Positions 11,701-23,091 of a DNA stretch of 64,000 nt are shown piece by piece. The DNA is taken from the NCBI RefSeq assembly GCF_964340395.1, contig NC_135558.1:4846001-4910000 (forward strand), read 5' to 3'. This stretch comes from Glandiceps talaboti (lineage: Eukaryota; Hemichordata; Enteropneusta; Spengelidae). Each line of letters begins with the position of its first letter. Position 1 is the stretch's first letter. The notes beneath the pieces were generated by a model. That model was not told where the DNA came from and did not search any database. It was given only the letters and a program-made list of their open reading frames with translations. Made by a program: the position numbers and the translations under genes.

Positions 11701-14700
11701 ATCGATTACTGCAGTTGAAATATCCAGCACACTTTGCTGCTATTACACTGAGTAGAGCTGAGGTTGGTTCATTGTAAATATTTTCTGTTTTTTATATATG
11801 TATCTTTTTTGTCTTTTTTTATGGGACTTTTTGATTATTTGAAATAAAGAAGTTATATTAATATTAATATTTAAGATGTTCATAAACTACTTGGAGGAAA
11901 ATAATTCAGATTGAGATTTGCTGTTGTCTTTAGAGAAGGTTGACAGTCTGGATTCTCCACTTCCCTTTCATACACAAGCCTTTACTCAGCTCCACCCATT
12001 CAGTCACATCAGTTGACCATTTCCCGTGTTGTCTCCTACAAATAGATTCTTCCATTATCAACGTCTGATAGCCATTGGTTCTAATAACGTGACCACTGCA
12101 AATGATGGAGAGAGCTAAATGTTTTCTGATATTAAATTATGGTTGATTTTCAGCACTTTTCCAGATACTCCACATGACATTAATACTTTTCCAAGACACT
12201 CTGCAAGACACAAGGGACTCTCTCCAGATTTTTGAATAGCTAATTCATTACTCGCTGTTCACAAGAAACAAAAGCTAACCTTACTACTATGTGTGTCAAT
12301 ACAAGGGGGACCTGAACATGTAACAATATTTAGTAAAATGAAAAGAGGTGTTCAATCATTGGCAGAATAGATTGGTAGATGTGTAGCTAGCTTCATTAGT
12401 ATGCACGTATCATTGAATTAACACAAAACAATTTTCTTGCAAAGCTTCCTTATGAACTAATTTGTTATGAGTATCTTTGCTACTTTAGACCGTTAGAGGG
12501 CGCTGTTTGGATTCACTCACTTCACCCTGCTCGGTCACAATAACTACACATTACAAATCTATGAAATGTTACAGGAGTTGGTTAATGAGTACACATACAT
12601 GGCTGAAGACTATGCCAGTGATTTAGACCAGTGGGGTTCTTTGGATTATTATCACCAAAATGTACATAAAATACAACTGCCTTTTACACCAGTAAGTAGA
12701 GTTGATGGTTTCCACAGTGTTTATATTGAATTCTACAGCATTGTTTTGATTCATGTCTTTGTCCCAAAGTGAGATCTAGATCAGGTATATTACTCTGCAC
12801 TTTGACCATGACCTTGGCTGTACCATTGTGTCATAGGGTCTATCTGATCAATAACTTTTACCTGCCAAAATATGATTAGCAATGTTAAAATTACTGCAGA
12901 ACACAGATTTTCCCATTTCACTGTCGGATAAAAATATTGATATGTCTTTTGGTTTGAAAAGTTACAATGATAATATGTAAAGTTTTGTGGACAAGAGGAA
13001 TGAAATGTTGTTTATGATTAGTTACCAGGAAGTACACTGTCTGCCAAAGACAAAGAAGAACGTAAACAACAACAAGTTAAAAGACTTCAAGAAATGAACG
13101 CCAAAAGAAGAGAAGCTAAGGTAAACATAAATATCTAATGTGTATACACACAGACACACACACATGCAAACATGAACACACATACATATACACACAGACA
13201 CACACACATGCAAACATAAACACATACACACATATACATACACATCCACACATTTACATACTCACTTGCACACACATATTACATACACACACATACATAC
13301 ATACATACATACATACATACATACATACATACATACATACATACATACATACATACATACATACATACATACATACATACATACATACATACAGGCACAT
13401 GCACACACACTGACATACACATATGCTAAATATTTGTCTGAGTATTATTCCCTCTAACTCCAATCCAATCTCATCTTAATCTAAATCAAATAACTCAACA
13501 TTGTATATGTATGTTTTGTACAAAACATGATGTGCATGGCTTCATGAATACCTCCCTCTATTAACTACTAGTACTAGATTTTTCCGTAAAGCAATATGTC
13601 TATAATTCTTTAATCAGTGTTGTTGTCCTTCGTCCTGGTTCTTGACTCTGTCATATTTTTACATCACCAGCTTGTTGCAGACCAAGAAAAACTCCAACAG
13701 TTGATGAGTATACAAGAACTCATAGAAGATGAAGATGATGATGCATTTAATGTATGTTAATTTATGTTAATGTATGCTATTTTATGTTAATTTATGTTAA
13801 TGCATGTTACTTTGACATCCTCTTGACATTGGAAGTACATCATATGTCCATTTATAATTAATATCAGATAGACTATTCAATGTACACTACAAGAAATTCT
13901 GAGGATAATGGTACAAAATATATGCAACATTAATAATAGTAAGAATGTTGGTTTTTATATAGCACTTTCCCTCTCTGTGCTCAAAGCACTACAATTATCA
14001 CCCCTGGTACAGATTCATAGTGGCACAATAGCCTTTATACTTCCTCAGCTCCCGGCCCCTGGGGAGTATACAATTGACGTTTTATAAAGAAATTTCATTC
14101 TTCTTACAGGCAATAGGCATCAACAGATTTTCTTGAATTTCATAATTGTAAGGAGAGCTATATATGATAAACTAATGGTATTGTGTGGGATTTGATTAAT
14201 GTTGAGTGCAGACATCTTAGATAATAAATTCCAAGTGAGAACAGAATATATGTATCATATACGTATAACATTGAGCTCAGTAAGTTTGTATGTTTCACCA
14301 CTGAAATTAAATACCTCAAGAGTATAACTGTAAATGTTTCTTTTACAGAGAGCTTTAGAGAAGTTTGGTTACTCATCCGGTGAAGAATTCCAAGCAGCAA
14401 TCAACAAACTAAGTGTATCTATTCAAAGAACTAAAGATAAAATTCTAGGAATTGAACCTGGAGAGGACAGCAACACACAGGAGGTATATTAGTAACTATT
14501 TGTATTACATTTTGTTCTTACATTATCTGAAATAGTGATGGTACATGAAAAAGGGTGGAAACAAGTCAGAGTGTTTAGGAAATCTGAAGAGTTTTAAATT
14601 TAAAGAACCAATATGCTAAATGTTTAATGCATGAACCCAAGTACAAACTATTGTCATATGGTTGGTATGCATTCTCACATACTGCACCTTGTCTGTTGAA

Positions 14701-17700
14701 TACACTGCCATTAGAAATACAACAAAAACCAACTGCTAATGCCTTCAAAAAGAACTTAAAGACATATCTATTCTCCAGTGCATTCTAACTGTACAGTGCC
14801 TCTAAACTCTATATTGTAGTGGAAACTGGCACTATATAAATTCACTGATTGATTGATTGATTGATTGATACTCTTCATCACCATAAAGCATGGGCCTTGT
14901 TATGGCATTTGTACAATATGCATGGCCTTGTTTTGTCAGTGGGAAGATATGTTCTCGCTTGTAAGAATGTTATCGTTTGAGGAGACTGTAGAATGTTTTG
15001 TTTATAAAAAATAACTTTTCTGACAAGCTACAATATGTGCAGGCTCCATTTCGAATTTGACAACTGTATTGATTCCATTCGAAAATACGGAAAGTAAATT
15101 GAACTGTGATTTTCTCTTTGAGTGCTTTTCTGAAATTACAAGATAATGTTTTGTCTTAGGTACTTTGTTCATGCACAGGACTGACCTACCCATCTTTCTA
15201 CTTTAGATGCATCACTACAATCATGTGTGCTATGTTTCTATCATTGCTTTTTTCAGTAGTACTAGTAAAAAGAAACGTATTGAAGTTAAATATCATGATG
15301 TTACTGTTTACTTACAGCAAGCACCAAAAGAAGAACCAATCTATGACCTTCTAGACATTCCTGATGAAGCTTTGACATTGGAACAGAAAGAAGAGAAACG
15401 TCGTCAGAGAATACTAAAGAGTGCACAGGATGCAAGGTTGAAAGCTAAAAGGGCAAGAGAAGAACAGAAAGCACAGCAAGAAGAAGAAATGAAACAAATG
15501 GAAAGTAAACGACAATCTGATTTTGATGGTTGGCTAACTGATATCAGACAGCAGAGACAGGTAAATGGAAAGTAAATGACAATCTGATTTTGATGGTTGG
15601 CTAACTGATATCAGACAACAGAGACAGGTAAATGGAAAGTAAACGACAATCTGATTTTGATGGTTGGCTAACTGATATCAGACAGCAGAGACAGGTAAAT
15701 GGAAAGTAAATGACAATCTGATTTTGATGGTTGGCTAACTGATATTAGACAGCAGAGACAGGTAAATGGAAAGTAAACGACAATCTGATTTTGATGGTTG
15801 GCTAACTGATATTAGACAGCAGAGACAGGTAAATGGAAAGTAAAAGACAATCTGATTTTGATGGTTGGCTAACTGATATCAGACAACAGAGACAGGTAAA
15901 TGGAAAGTAAACGACAATCTGATTTTGATGGTTGGCTAACTGATATCAGACAGCAGAGACAGGTAAATGGAAAGTAAACGACAATCTGATTTTGATGGTT
16001 GGCTAACTGATATCAGACAGCAGAGACAGGTAAATGGAAAGTAAACGACAATCTGATTTTGATGGTTGGCTAACTGATATTAGACAGCAGAGACAGGTAA
16101 ATGGAAAGTAAATGACAATCTGATTTTGATGGTTGGCTAACTGATATTAGACAGCAGAGACAGGTAAATGGAAAGTAAACGACAATCTGATTTTGATGGT
16201 TGGCTAACTGATATTAGACAGCAGAGACAGGTAAATGGAAAGTAAACGACAATCTGATTTTGATGGTTGGCTAACTGATATTAGACAGCAGAGACAGGTA
16301 AATGGAAAGTAAACGACAATCTGATTTTGATGGTTGGCTAACTGATATTAGACAACAGAGACAGGTAAATGGAAAGTAAAAGACAATCTGATTTTGATGG
16401 TTGGCTAACTGATATTAGACAGCAGAGACAGGTAAATGGAAAGTAAACGACAATCTGATTTTGATGGTTGGCTAACTGATATTAGACAGCAGAGACAGGT
16501 AAATGGAAAGTAAAAGACAATCTGATTTTGATGGTTGGCTAACTGATATCAGACAGCAGAGACAGGTAAATGGAAAGTAAACGACAATCTGATTTTGATG
16601 GTTGGCTAACTGATATTAGACAGCAGAGACAGGTAAATGGAAAGTAAACGACAATCTGATTTTGATGGTTGGCTAACTGATATCAGACAGCAGAGACAGG
16701 TAAATGGAAAGTAAACGACAATCTGATTTTGATGGTTGGCTAACTGATATTAGACAACAGAGACAGGTAAATGGAAAGTAAAAGACAATCTGATTTTGAT
16801 GGTTGGCTAACTGATATTAGACAGCAGAGACAGGTAAATGGAAAGTAAACGACAATCTGATTTTGATGGTTGGCTAACTGATATTAGACAGCAGAGACAG
16901 GTAAATGGAAAGTAAAAGACAATCTGATTTTGGTGGTTGGCTAGACTGAAAACTTACAACAAAGATATCGCCATGTCAATTGTATAGTATAGGTTTCCTG
17001 TAACTGTCAACATTCACAAGGTAAAGTTTGTCATCAGATAATCAAGTTTGTTTATTCTGTTAGAAACTCCACTGTACAGAATGTTGATTGGGTAACATAT
17101 AATTGATTGTTGGTTCCATGATTGTTAATGAGTGAGTGTCATTCCCTAATGGTTTGTGTCTTAAAGGAACTGATTGAACAAAGAGCAAACAGACAACAGT
17201 TAAAAACAGAACTTGCCAAAAGAAAAAGCCAAGCATCACAGGAAAGAATGAGAATACTGACACAGTTAGCACAGGAAGGAAAAGGTAAGAACTAATATTA
17301 CATTGAATTATGAAAATAGAATCCATGTAAAAAGTTAGTTAGGGTGAAAATATTTTGATGAGTCTTTCTAAGTGACTTTCATAATTGCTTACATCGGCAA
17401 ACTCCAGACACTAATAACACAGACATATGTAAATTGAAACATAACATGCATATCTATCAGTGAATGGGGTTATTTCAACTGTATTTATGTCCAGAATGAA
17501 AACTTTAACTCACAGAGTCAAAGAATTTCTTGGAAGTGAATCCCAAATTTTCACAGAGATGATCTCATCAGTATCGTCAACGGTATACTACAATGGGCTA
17601 TTGTCACGTGTCTTGGAAGAAACATGTGAACTGAGCTTGAGAGAAACAGCTGGAATCTCTATGCAGACACACTGCTTGAAATGTATGGTAATAGCCCATT

Positions 17701-20700
17701 CATTGTAGGACACCCCTGATAATGAGATGCTGGCAAAATTTGGAATTTGCTTCCAAGAATTTTTTTTTATTCTGTGAGTCAAAATTTTCATTTTTTAGTA
17801 ACCATTAACCTAGAGTCCATAAATATTCATTCTTGCTGTATTTATGTTGACATTCTATTTGTAATTCATGTGCCCTTTGTTTTGCACATGTTCTTTTATT
17901 CTCTAGATTTGGTGCACACTTGGCATTTATGTGTTATGGAGTTCTAGTATTATACATTGTGTCGTTTTTTTCTGTTCAGGAAAGAGTAGTGGTGGCAAAG
18001 GTAGAGAAGATACATTTGGACAAAATGATGAAGATTGGAATGTCTATAAAGCCATTGTAAGTTAATTATCTAGTTTTGACAAGTTATGGTATTTACAAAC
18101 ACTGTTATTGTGAAGTGTTGACATACAGGTAAAACAGCGAGGGATCACCGAATGACTGTGCGTATCATACACATTTTATGTTCCCCAATAACAATTTAGA
18201 GAGATAAGAAACAGGCTTCCCACAGACCACTCATTACAAAAATAAACAACAATACATTCCTGCCGACAAGCAGGCACTGTATGTGCACATGCATATCAGT
18301 TGTAACTTTGAATCAATACACATGTATGTGTCAAAATCTGAGCCTGTAATGTAATAACTTTCAATAGCTTGTTTGTTCCAAGGACGATGTGTGTGTGTCT
18401 GTATATCAGTAGGGGTCGGATGATGTTGTTTGTATTTGTATTGAGTGGTCTGTGGGAAGCCAGTTTCTTATCTATCTAAATTGTTCTTAGGGAACATAAA
18501 ATGTGTATGATACGCACAGTCGTTCGGCGATCCCTCACTATTTTACCTGTAATCTATCAATAGACTATACACTCACAGTAGGGGAGTGTTTCTGATAGTA
18601 AGCTCTTAATTGTTGATGTATTTCAAACTTTAATAACTGCAAAGAAAAAGTCATAGCTCTGCCACTACTATCTGTTTTAGTGCACTGTTTGACCCCTGGT
18701 AACAGGATGTAGGAAATGAGTTTTACCTTATTTCTCCACCTACAACAGAAACACTACCCTGTCTCCTCCCCCACCCCACACACCCACACACACACACATC
18801 AAACATTAGATCACTGTAATACACAAGCAGAAGCATTGTACACAGATCAAATAATTTCTTTCAAAACTTGTGAGTTGCTATGTCTCTTTTCTATACCATT
18901 CCAATGTATGTAGCCATAGTTACATAGTGTGTATACTGTATATCACTTTAATGTTGTTTACAGAATAAAGAAGGTGGTGACAGTGATTCTGAAAATGAAC
19001 AAGAAAAACTGGCAGAATTAGAGCAATTACTTACAGAATATGATCCACAATTTCAAAAGTAAGTTTCTGACTAAATAATAGTCATTTATTTTATTATATA
19101 TGTTATCCATCTCATGATGTATTTCGTCAATATCCATCCAGCCAACCATCCATCGATCCATCCATCCAACCAACCAACCATTTATCCATCCATTGACCAA
19201 TCCATCCACCCATTCATCCATCCAACCATCCATCCATCCATCCAACCATCCATCCACCCATTCATTCATCCATCCAACCACCCACTCACCAATCCATCCG
19301 TTCATCCATTCATCCATCTAGCCATCCATCCATCCATCCATCCATCTACCCAACCATCTACTCACCAATCCATCCATCCATCCATCCATCCATCCATCTA
19401 TTCACCATCCATCCATCCATCCATCCATCCATCCATTCATCCATCCATTAATCGATCTGTTCCATCCCCATGATATATCCATCTACTCTTTGATTATCTA
19501 TTCATCATTATTCATGTATTCATTCCTATACATCCACTTGCTACCACAGAGAGACTCCAGCACAACAACAGGTTGGTATGGTATTTGACCTAGCTGAGTA
19601 CTATCAACTACATTTAGGTGTAGAAAGAATCAGAGTTCCAGAATTGTTATTCCAACCATCAATGATGGGAATAGAGCAAGCTGGTCTGGCAGAGACTCTG
19701 GACTTTGTCCTCCATAAATATCCGTCTGATATCCAGGATAAACTAGTACAGGTAAAGATGAATTTATGGTTATATATAGAAAAGTAGCCACAATGTTTGG
19801 CTAATTTCACATCACTATGGAAAACCAATTGTGAAGTGAAATGTAAGTATTTCAAGTGATTAACATAAATATTATGTTATGTTAAAACAGTACTTCATAA
19901 AACTTATGTCTATTTAATTTAAATATTATTATAGCGATCAGAACAAATATAGTTGCGCCCATCCATAATATTTTGTGAAACAGTGCCCTCTCTGGCAAGA
20001 ATAAGCAAGTGTCTAGACTGTCAATGTCATCAACAGTCACGGTGGTGATGACGATACTTGTTCACAAACAGAGCATTTTTTTCATGATGGAAGACATTCA
20101 AGTAGGGTGGCTGAAACATTACAATTGTGTAGAGAAGCTGGGAAAGGGCTTGCTACCAGGAATCCAATAGAAGGAAGATAGAGAGGAGGAAAAGGAGAAG
20201 CAGAGAAACATGAAGAACGTGATTTATTATTTTTTTATATTTTTTTTATATCAACTGACCGACCAATAGTGGTCATGGATAAGTAATGAAAAACCAAGGA
20301 AAAACATAGGATGACCCTAATGAACTCATGTGCAAGTTGAATTTCAATTAGTATATTTTTATGTGCTCTTATGATCTCACAAATTCAATATTTTCCATTG
20401 TTATTTTTCTCTTTTTCTTCAGACTGTTTTCCTGACTGGTGGCAATACCTTGTATCCTAATATGAAAACCCGGCTAGAAAAGGAGCTGTTATCAATGAGA
20501 CCTTTCCAGTCAACATTCCAAGTCTACACTGCCAGTAAGCACCACTGATTCTGACTAGTACTAACATTCACCACACTATTTGTGAACAATTTATGAGTTT
20601 GTCCTTGTTTGATAACCAGATATTACAAATGTCAATAATATTATTATTATTTATGTTTATTTCAAACAAAAAATATCCATATACAGAATTGAATAAAATA

Positions 20701-20828
20701 GGGAAAAGAATAACATAAAATATTATAGAGGAAGTTAAAAAAAATCCTCTTACATGGAACATTCTACAACATACTCTGAGACGAAATCATATTTGACATA
20801 ATAATTGAAACAATAGGATTACACGATA

Positions 20829-20877
<49 letters not shown>

Positions 20878-21439
20878 TGATTTATTTCCCAATATTTAAA
20901 CATACAATATGCAAGGAAACAATAAAATACAGTCTCTAAAAAACTGACAGTCTTTTTCCTCAAAACTTCATCGTAGTAAGTACGAATAGACAAACTGACA
21001 TATTTGGGCTAAACCTTGTTTTTATGCAGCAAACTCATTGGTCAATACTTGTCAGGCTAAGTTCCAGGCTTTCACAAAATACAGAACATATATTGAACTA
21101 TAGTTATAAAATGAAAAGATAAAAAAGTCACCAAACAGAGCTCTCTTTATATGCCAAATTTTCTTGTATTCATTCTCGTACTGCAACTAAAATCATAGTA
21201 CAAAAATCATATTTATTAAGATATATGTGTCATATTGGTGGTTGTCATAGGAACTCTATCTGATTTTTTATCTTGTAGAAAATGCATTATTAGATAGTTG
21301 GTATGGTGCCCAGAGGTGGGCAATGACATCATCAAATTTCAACACATGCTGTATTACGAAAGCAGAGTACGAAGAGAAGGGTGGAGAATACCTTAAAGAA
21401 CATAGAGCATCAAATATATATACACCTACTCCTAAATAA
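8705..21439 (+). CDS. ACTR5: Actin-related protein 5 (INO80 complex subunit), 16 exons, 722 aa
   Basis: Exons: 8705-8729, 9283-9390, 9987-10292, 10993-11088, 11569-11762, 12575-12691, 13022-13120, 13671-13751, 14349-14483, 15318-15560, 17167-17284, 17980-18056, 18964-19058, 19550-19751, 20423-20534, 21279-21439 (2169 nt, 722 aa plus stop). ARP5 is a nuclear subunit of the INO80 chromatin remodeller. Diagnostic stretches are [49 protein letters not shown], the phosphate-binding-like [50 protein letters not shown] and [15 protein letters not shown] at the C-terminus. The ARP5-specific insertion (exons 6-13) is long and rich in K, E, Q and R, probably coiled coil. The protein is about 115 aa longer than human ACTR5 (about 607 aa). 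Introns carry MITEs, LINE/SINE debris and two arrays copied from exon ends. Confidence 0.96.
11034..11360 (+). repeat. ACTR5: Four-copy tandem duplication of ACTR5 exon 4 3' end plus its splice donor
   Basis: The exon 4 end, its donor and about 36 bp of intron are repeated head to tail. GTAAG donors sit at 11089, 11177, 11256 and 11335 (spacings 88, 79, 79). The last two copies share a small deletion. Only the first donor keeps the frame; reading on past it meets TGA in the second copy. The array runs directly into a (GTAT)n microsatellite. Confidence 0.85.
11361..11461. repeat. (GTAT)n / (GTAC)n microsatellite in ACTR5 intron 4
   Basis: A long tetranucleotide tract with a (GTAC) segment around 11427-11450. 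Its open frames in both strands are artefacts of the repeat. Confidence 0.9.
11930..12115 (-). mobile_element. Degraded LINE C-terminal fragment in ACTR5 intron 5
   Basis: Read on the minus strand, one frame gives [18 protein letters not shown]. This resembles the GRQRxxWxDNVxEWTGLS tail of RTE-like non-LTR retrotransposons. It is short and interrupted, a fossil only. Confidence 0.4.
13140..13420. repeat. (CA)-rich and (CATA)n microsatellite in ACTR5 intron 7
   Basis: CACA-rich sequence followed by a pure (ACAT)n tract at about 13288-13395. Repeat-only open frames on both strands are not genes. Confidence 0.9.
13931..14079 (-). mobile_element. Truncated, diverged SINE copy in ACTR5 intron 8
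   Basis: It matches the 3' part of the SINE at 22342-22704. Shared words include TATATAGCACTTTCCC, the CAAAGC..TACAATTAT segment, the CTTCCTCAGCTCC segment and GGGGAGTATACA. It lacks the tRNA-like head. Confidence 0.65.
14610..14872 (+). mobile_element. 3' end of a non-LTR retrotransposon with (TGAT)n tail in ACTR5 intron 9
   Basis: One plus-strand frame ends with [18 protein letters not shown] then [13 protein letters not shown] and a stop. This is the common WNxLPxEIR...FKxxLKTyLF ending of CR1/RTE-like reverse-transcriptase ORFs. It is followed by CTATATAAATTCA and (TGAT)n, the usual 3' tail. The 5' part is missing. Confidence 0.7.
15496..16943 (+). repeat. ACTR5: 67-bp x ~21 tandem array made from ACTR5 exon 10 3' end plus its donor
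   Basis: Exon 10 ends at 15560. Its last 65 nt plus the GT of the donor recur downstream with an exact 67-bp period. GTAAATGG begins at 15561 and at every 67th base to 16901 (20 full intronic units and a partial one), with no indels. Units vary at few sites (AAA[C/T/A]GAC, ATAT[C/T]AG, ACA[G/A]CAG). Each unit ends in the same donor CAG|GTAAAT, so 21 equal donors exist. Reading past the first donor adds four residues, then TAA at 15573. The units are therefore not extra coding exons. Confidence 0.95.
17490..17797. mobile_element. Palindromic MITE in ACTR5 intron 11
   Basis: The two halves are inverted copies. Left ATGAAAACTTTAACTCACAG pairs with the complement of right CTGTGAGTCAAAATTTTCAT, and TACAATGGGCTATT recurs inverted as AATAGCCCATTCATTGTA. 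The similar peptides seen on opposite strands are a by-product of this symmetry. Confidence 0.75.
18126..18549. mobile_element. MITE with ~125-bp terminal inverted repeats and TA target duplication, ACTR5 intron 12
   Basis: It begins CAGGTAAAACAGCGAGGGAT and ends ATCCCTCACTATTTTACCTG, flanked by TA on both sides. The arms match inverted with few differences for about 125 bp (for example TGACTGTGCGTATCATACAC and CTTCCCACAGACCACTCA). It has no coding capacity. The TA duplication suggests mobilisation by a Tc1/mariner-type transposase. Confidence 0.85.
19134..19460. repeat. Degenerate (CATC)n microsatellite in ACTR5 intron 13
   Basis: About 330 bp of CCAT units with CCAA variants. Open frames on both strands reflect the repeat only. 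Confidence 0.9.
20829..20877. repeat. (AAT)n microsatellite in ACTR5 intron 15
   Basis: A pure AAT tract of about 16 units. Confidence 0.9.
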
Positions 21440-22341
21440 TGCACTGATACTGCACACAAAACAGATTAGAAACGAGACAAAAAGGAAAAAGAAGAGGATG
21501 GTTTATACTTGAATGGATGCTGTAGACAAAATGGAAAGTACGGGAGTGATGGTCGGAGATTACAGTATAAGAAATATGTCATGTACCTGTGGGCTGTCTT
21601 TATGAAAGATATAATCTTTTGTTGTGGATTAATAAGAAAGAGGCAGGTTTTCTTGTGAGACACCACATAGTAAGAGATAGTGGGCCCAAATTTTGATGTG
21701 TCAGAAGAAATTGTGTGTCAGTGGTACCTCAAATCTGTCCATTGTATACAATGATGGTCATTTCGTTTCACTTTTCAGGTTTTTCTTCGAAGAGATGTAA
21801 ATTTGTAAGATTCTATACACAAATATTTCCTTGGGTTCAAGTTATAGACTCACCGTTGATCATTCCATGAGTCCTGGTCAATGGTCCTCTAGATCTTCTT
21901 CATTGCTTACATCCGAACACTAGGTGGCAGCATAACTGTACTCCCATTGATAATATTTTGCAGTTCTATGCCTGTGTCTTGGTTAATTTTATGACTGTAT
22001 GTTGTCTAATTTTATGTTGTTTTTCATCAGTTCTTATCAAAATAGCCTTGTATACAAGTACAAAGAGGGGTCAGTAAAACCATAGCAAAGTTACAGTAAT
22101 CTTATGTGTTTTCAAAGCTTTCCAAGACACCGTGTTTGCTTTTCAGTTTTCTTACATTACTGCATGGAGTTAACTAGTATGGGAAGTCATACAGGGATGC
22201 ATTAATAGTGTAACCAGAATCCAATCTGATATTAGGTTGGTTATGCAGTATATTGTTTAACTATGTTAATGCTATGATTTTGTCGATCCTAGATCAAGGT
22301 TTTTATGGCATCACCCAAGTCACCCAATATAATTGTACTTG
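21440..22341. other. ACTR5 3' flank, no further gene seen
   Basis: AT-rich sequence after the ACTR5 stop. There is no canonical AATAAA close to the stop. The first clear one on the plus strand is at 23058, beyond a SINE, so the 3'UTR may be long or may use a variant signal. Confidence 0.5.
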
Positions 22342-22704
22342 TTAATAATAATAATGTTGGGTTCTTATATAGCACTTTCCCATGCCATGCACAAAGCGCT
22401 TTACAATTATTATCCCTGGCATGGATCAGAACGGCACAATGGCCCTTTAGTCTTCCTCAACTCCCCGGGGAGCATACAAATCCATTGCAGCCATTTAAGC
22501 ACATAGGATTAAAGCCTTCACATTGCAACCTACATCTTACCAGGTCCCCAATTATACAGCTGGGTTGACTGAGGCACAGTCGTGGTTCAAATCTTGCCCA
22601 AGGACTTTAGCCACTCAGAAACAAACAGCAGGCAGCGACGGGGCTCGAACCTGCAACCTGTAGATTCCAAGCTGGCCACTCTAACCATTCACCCATCATG
22701 ACTC
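22342..22704 (-). mobile_element. tRNA-derived SINE, near full length
   Basis: On the minus strand the head (from about 22704) has a pol III A-box-like TGGTTAGAGTGG and a B box GGTTCGAGCCC at tRNA spacing. A body of about 300 bp and a tail GAACCCAACATTATTATTA follow. Two other copies lie at 53778-54063 and 13931-14079. This is a retroposon, not a working tRNA gene. Confidence 0.85.
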
Positions 22705-23057
22705 CATATTACATGGTAATGTGATATCGGAATGGGTTGTCAGTGTCTGAGCATGAACTTGTATGCCACTTACCACTGCAGTCTGGGTTTGAACCTGCCC
22801 AGTACTGTCTAATTGTCATAAACCACAGCCTCTTTTAAGAAATATCAGCTCTGGTTTGTGAGAATGTACCAGCTGGGTTTGATTCAAAATTAACCTGTTC
22901 TGTATGTGTATGTAAGAAGGGTGATGCTCCATTTGACCCTGCCAAACAACGGAGGCTTTCCCAAGGTACTCCAGTTTCCTCTTGCTTCTACAACACTAGG
23001 ATACTAGGGCACTGTTCAATGTTGACCATTCAACAAATTTCTGAATTTATTTTGACA

Positions 23058-23063
23058 AATAAA
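23058..23063 (+). terminator. ACTR5: Possible distal polyadenylation signal of ACTR5 (AATAAA)
   Basis: ACAAATAAAG lies 1.6 kb after the stop codon, beyond the SINE. Weak support. Confidence 0.25.
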
Positions 23064-23091
23064 GATTATTATAATATTCAAGTTCTCCTTA

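Noticed and set aside
13254-13463. Tyr/Val/Cys- and His/Thr-rich small proteins in microsatellites (also at 2464, 11202, 19114, 27682, 30769, 45286, 47204, 60951)
   Set aside because: Simple-repeat translations without introns, start context or domain.
15207-15317. Upstream start for the ACTR5 exon 10 open frame
   Set aside because: Exon 10 begins after the acceptor CTTACAG at 15317; the earlier ATG is intronic.
15561-16943. Extra coding exons or a protein repeat encoded by the 67-bp array
   Set aside because: 67 is not a multiple of three, each unit holds TAA just after the donor, and no polypyrimidine acceptor precedes the units.
15496-16943. CRISPR-like array
   Set aside because: Units are contiguous with no variable spacers, and the host is a eukaryote.
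17460-17791. Overlapping genes on opposite strands with similar peptides ([11 protein letters not shown] and [11 protein letters not shown])
   Set aside because: The similarity arises because the region is a palindromic MITE; both frames are by-products.
22342-22704. Functional tRNA gene
   Set aside because: The A and B boxes belong to a SINE head. There is no complete cloverleaf, and the sequence runs on into a 300-bp SINE body.
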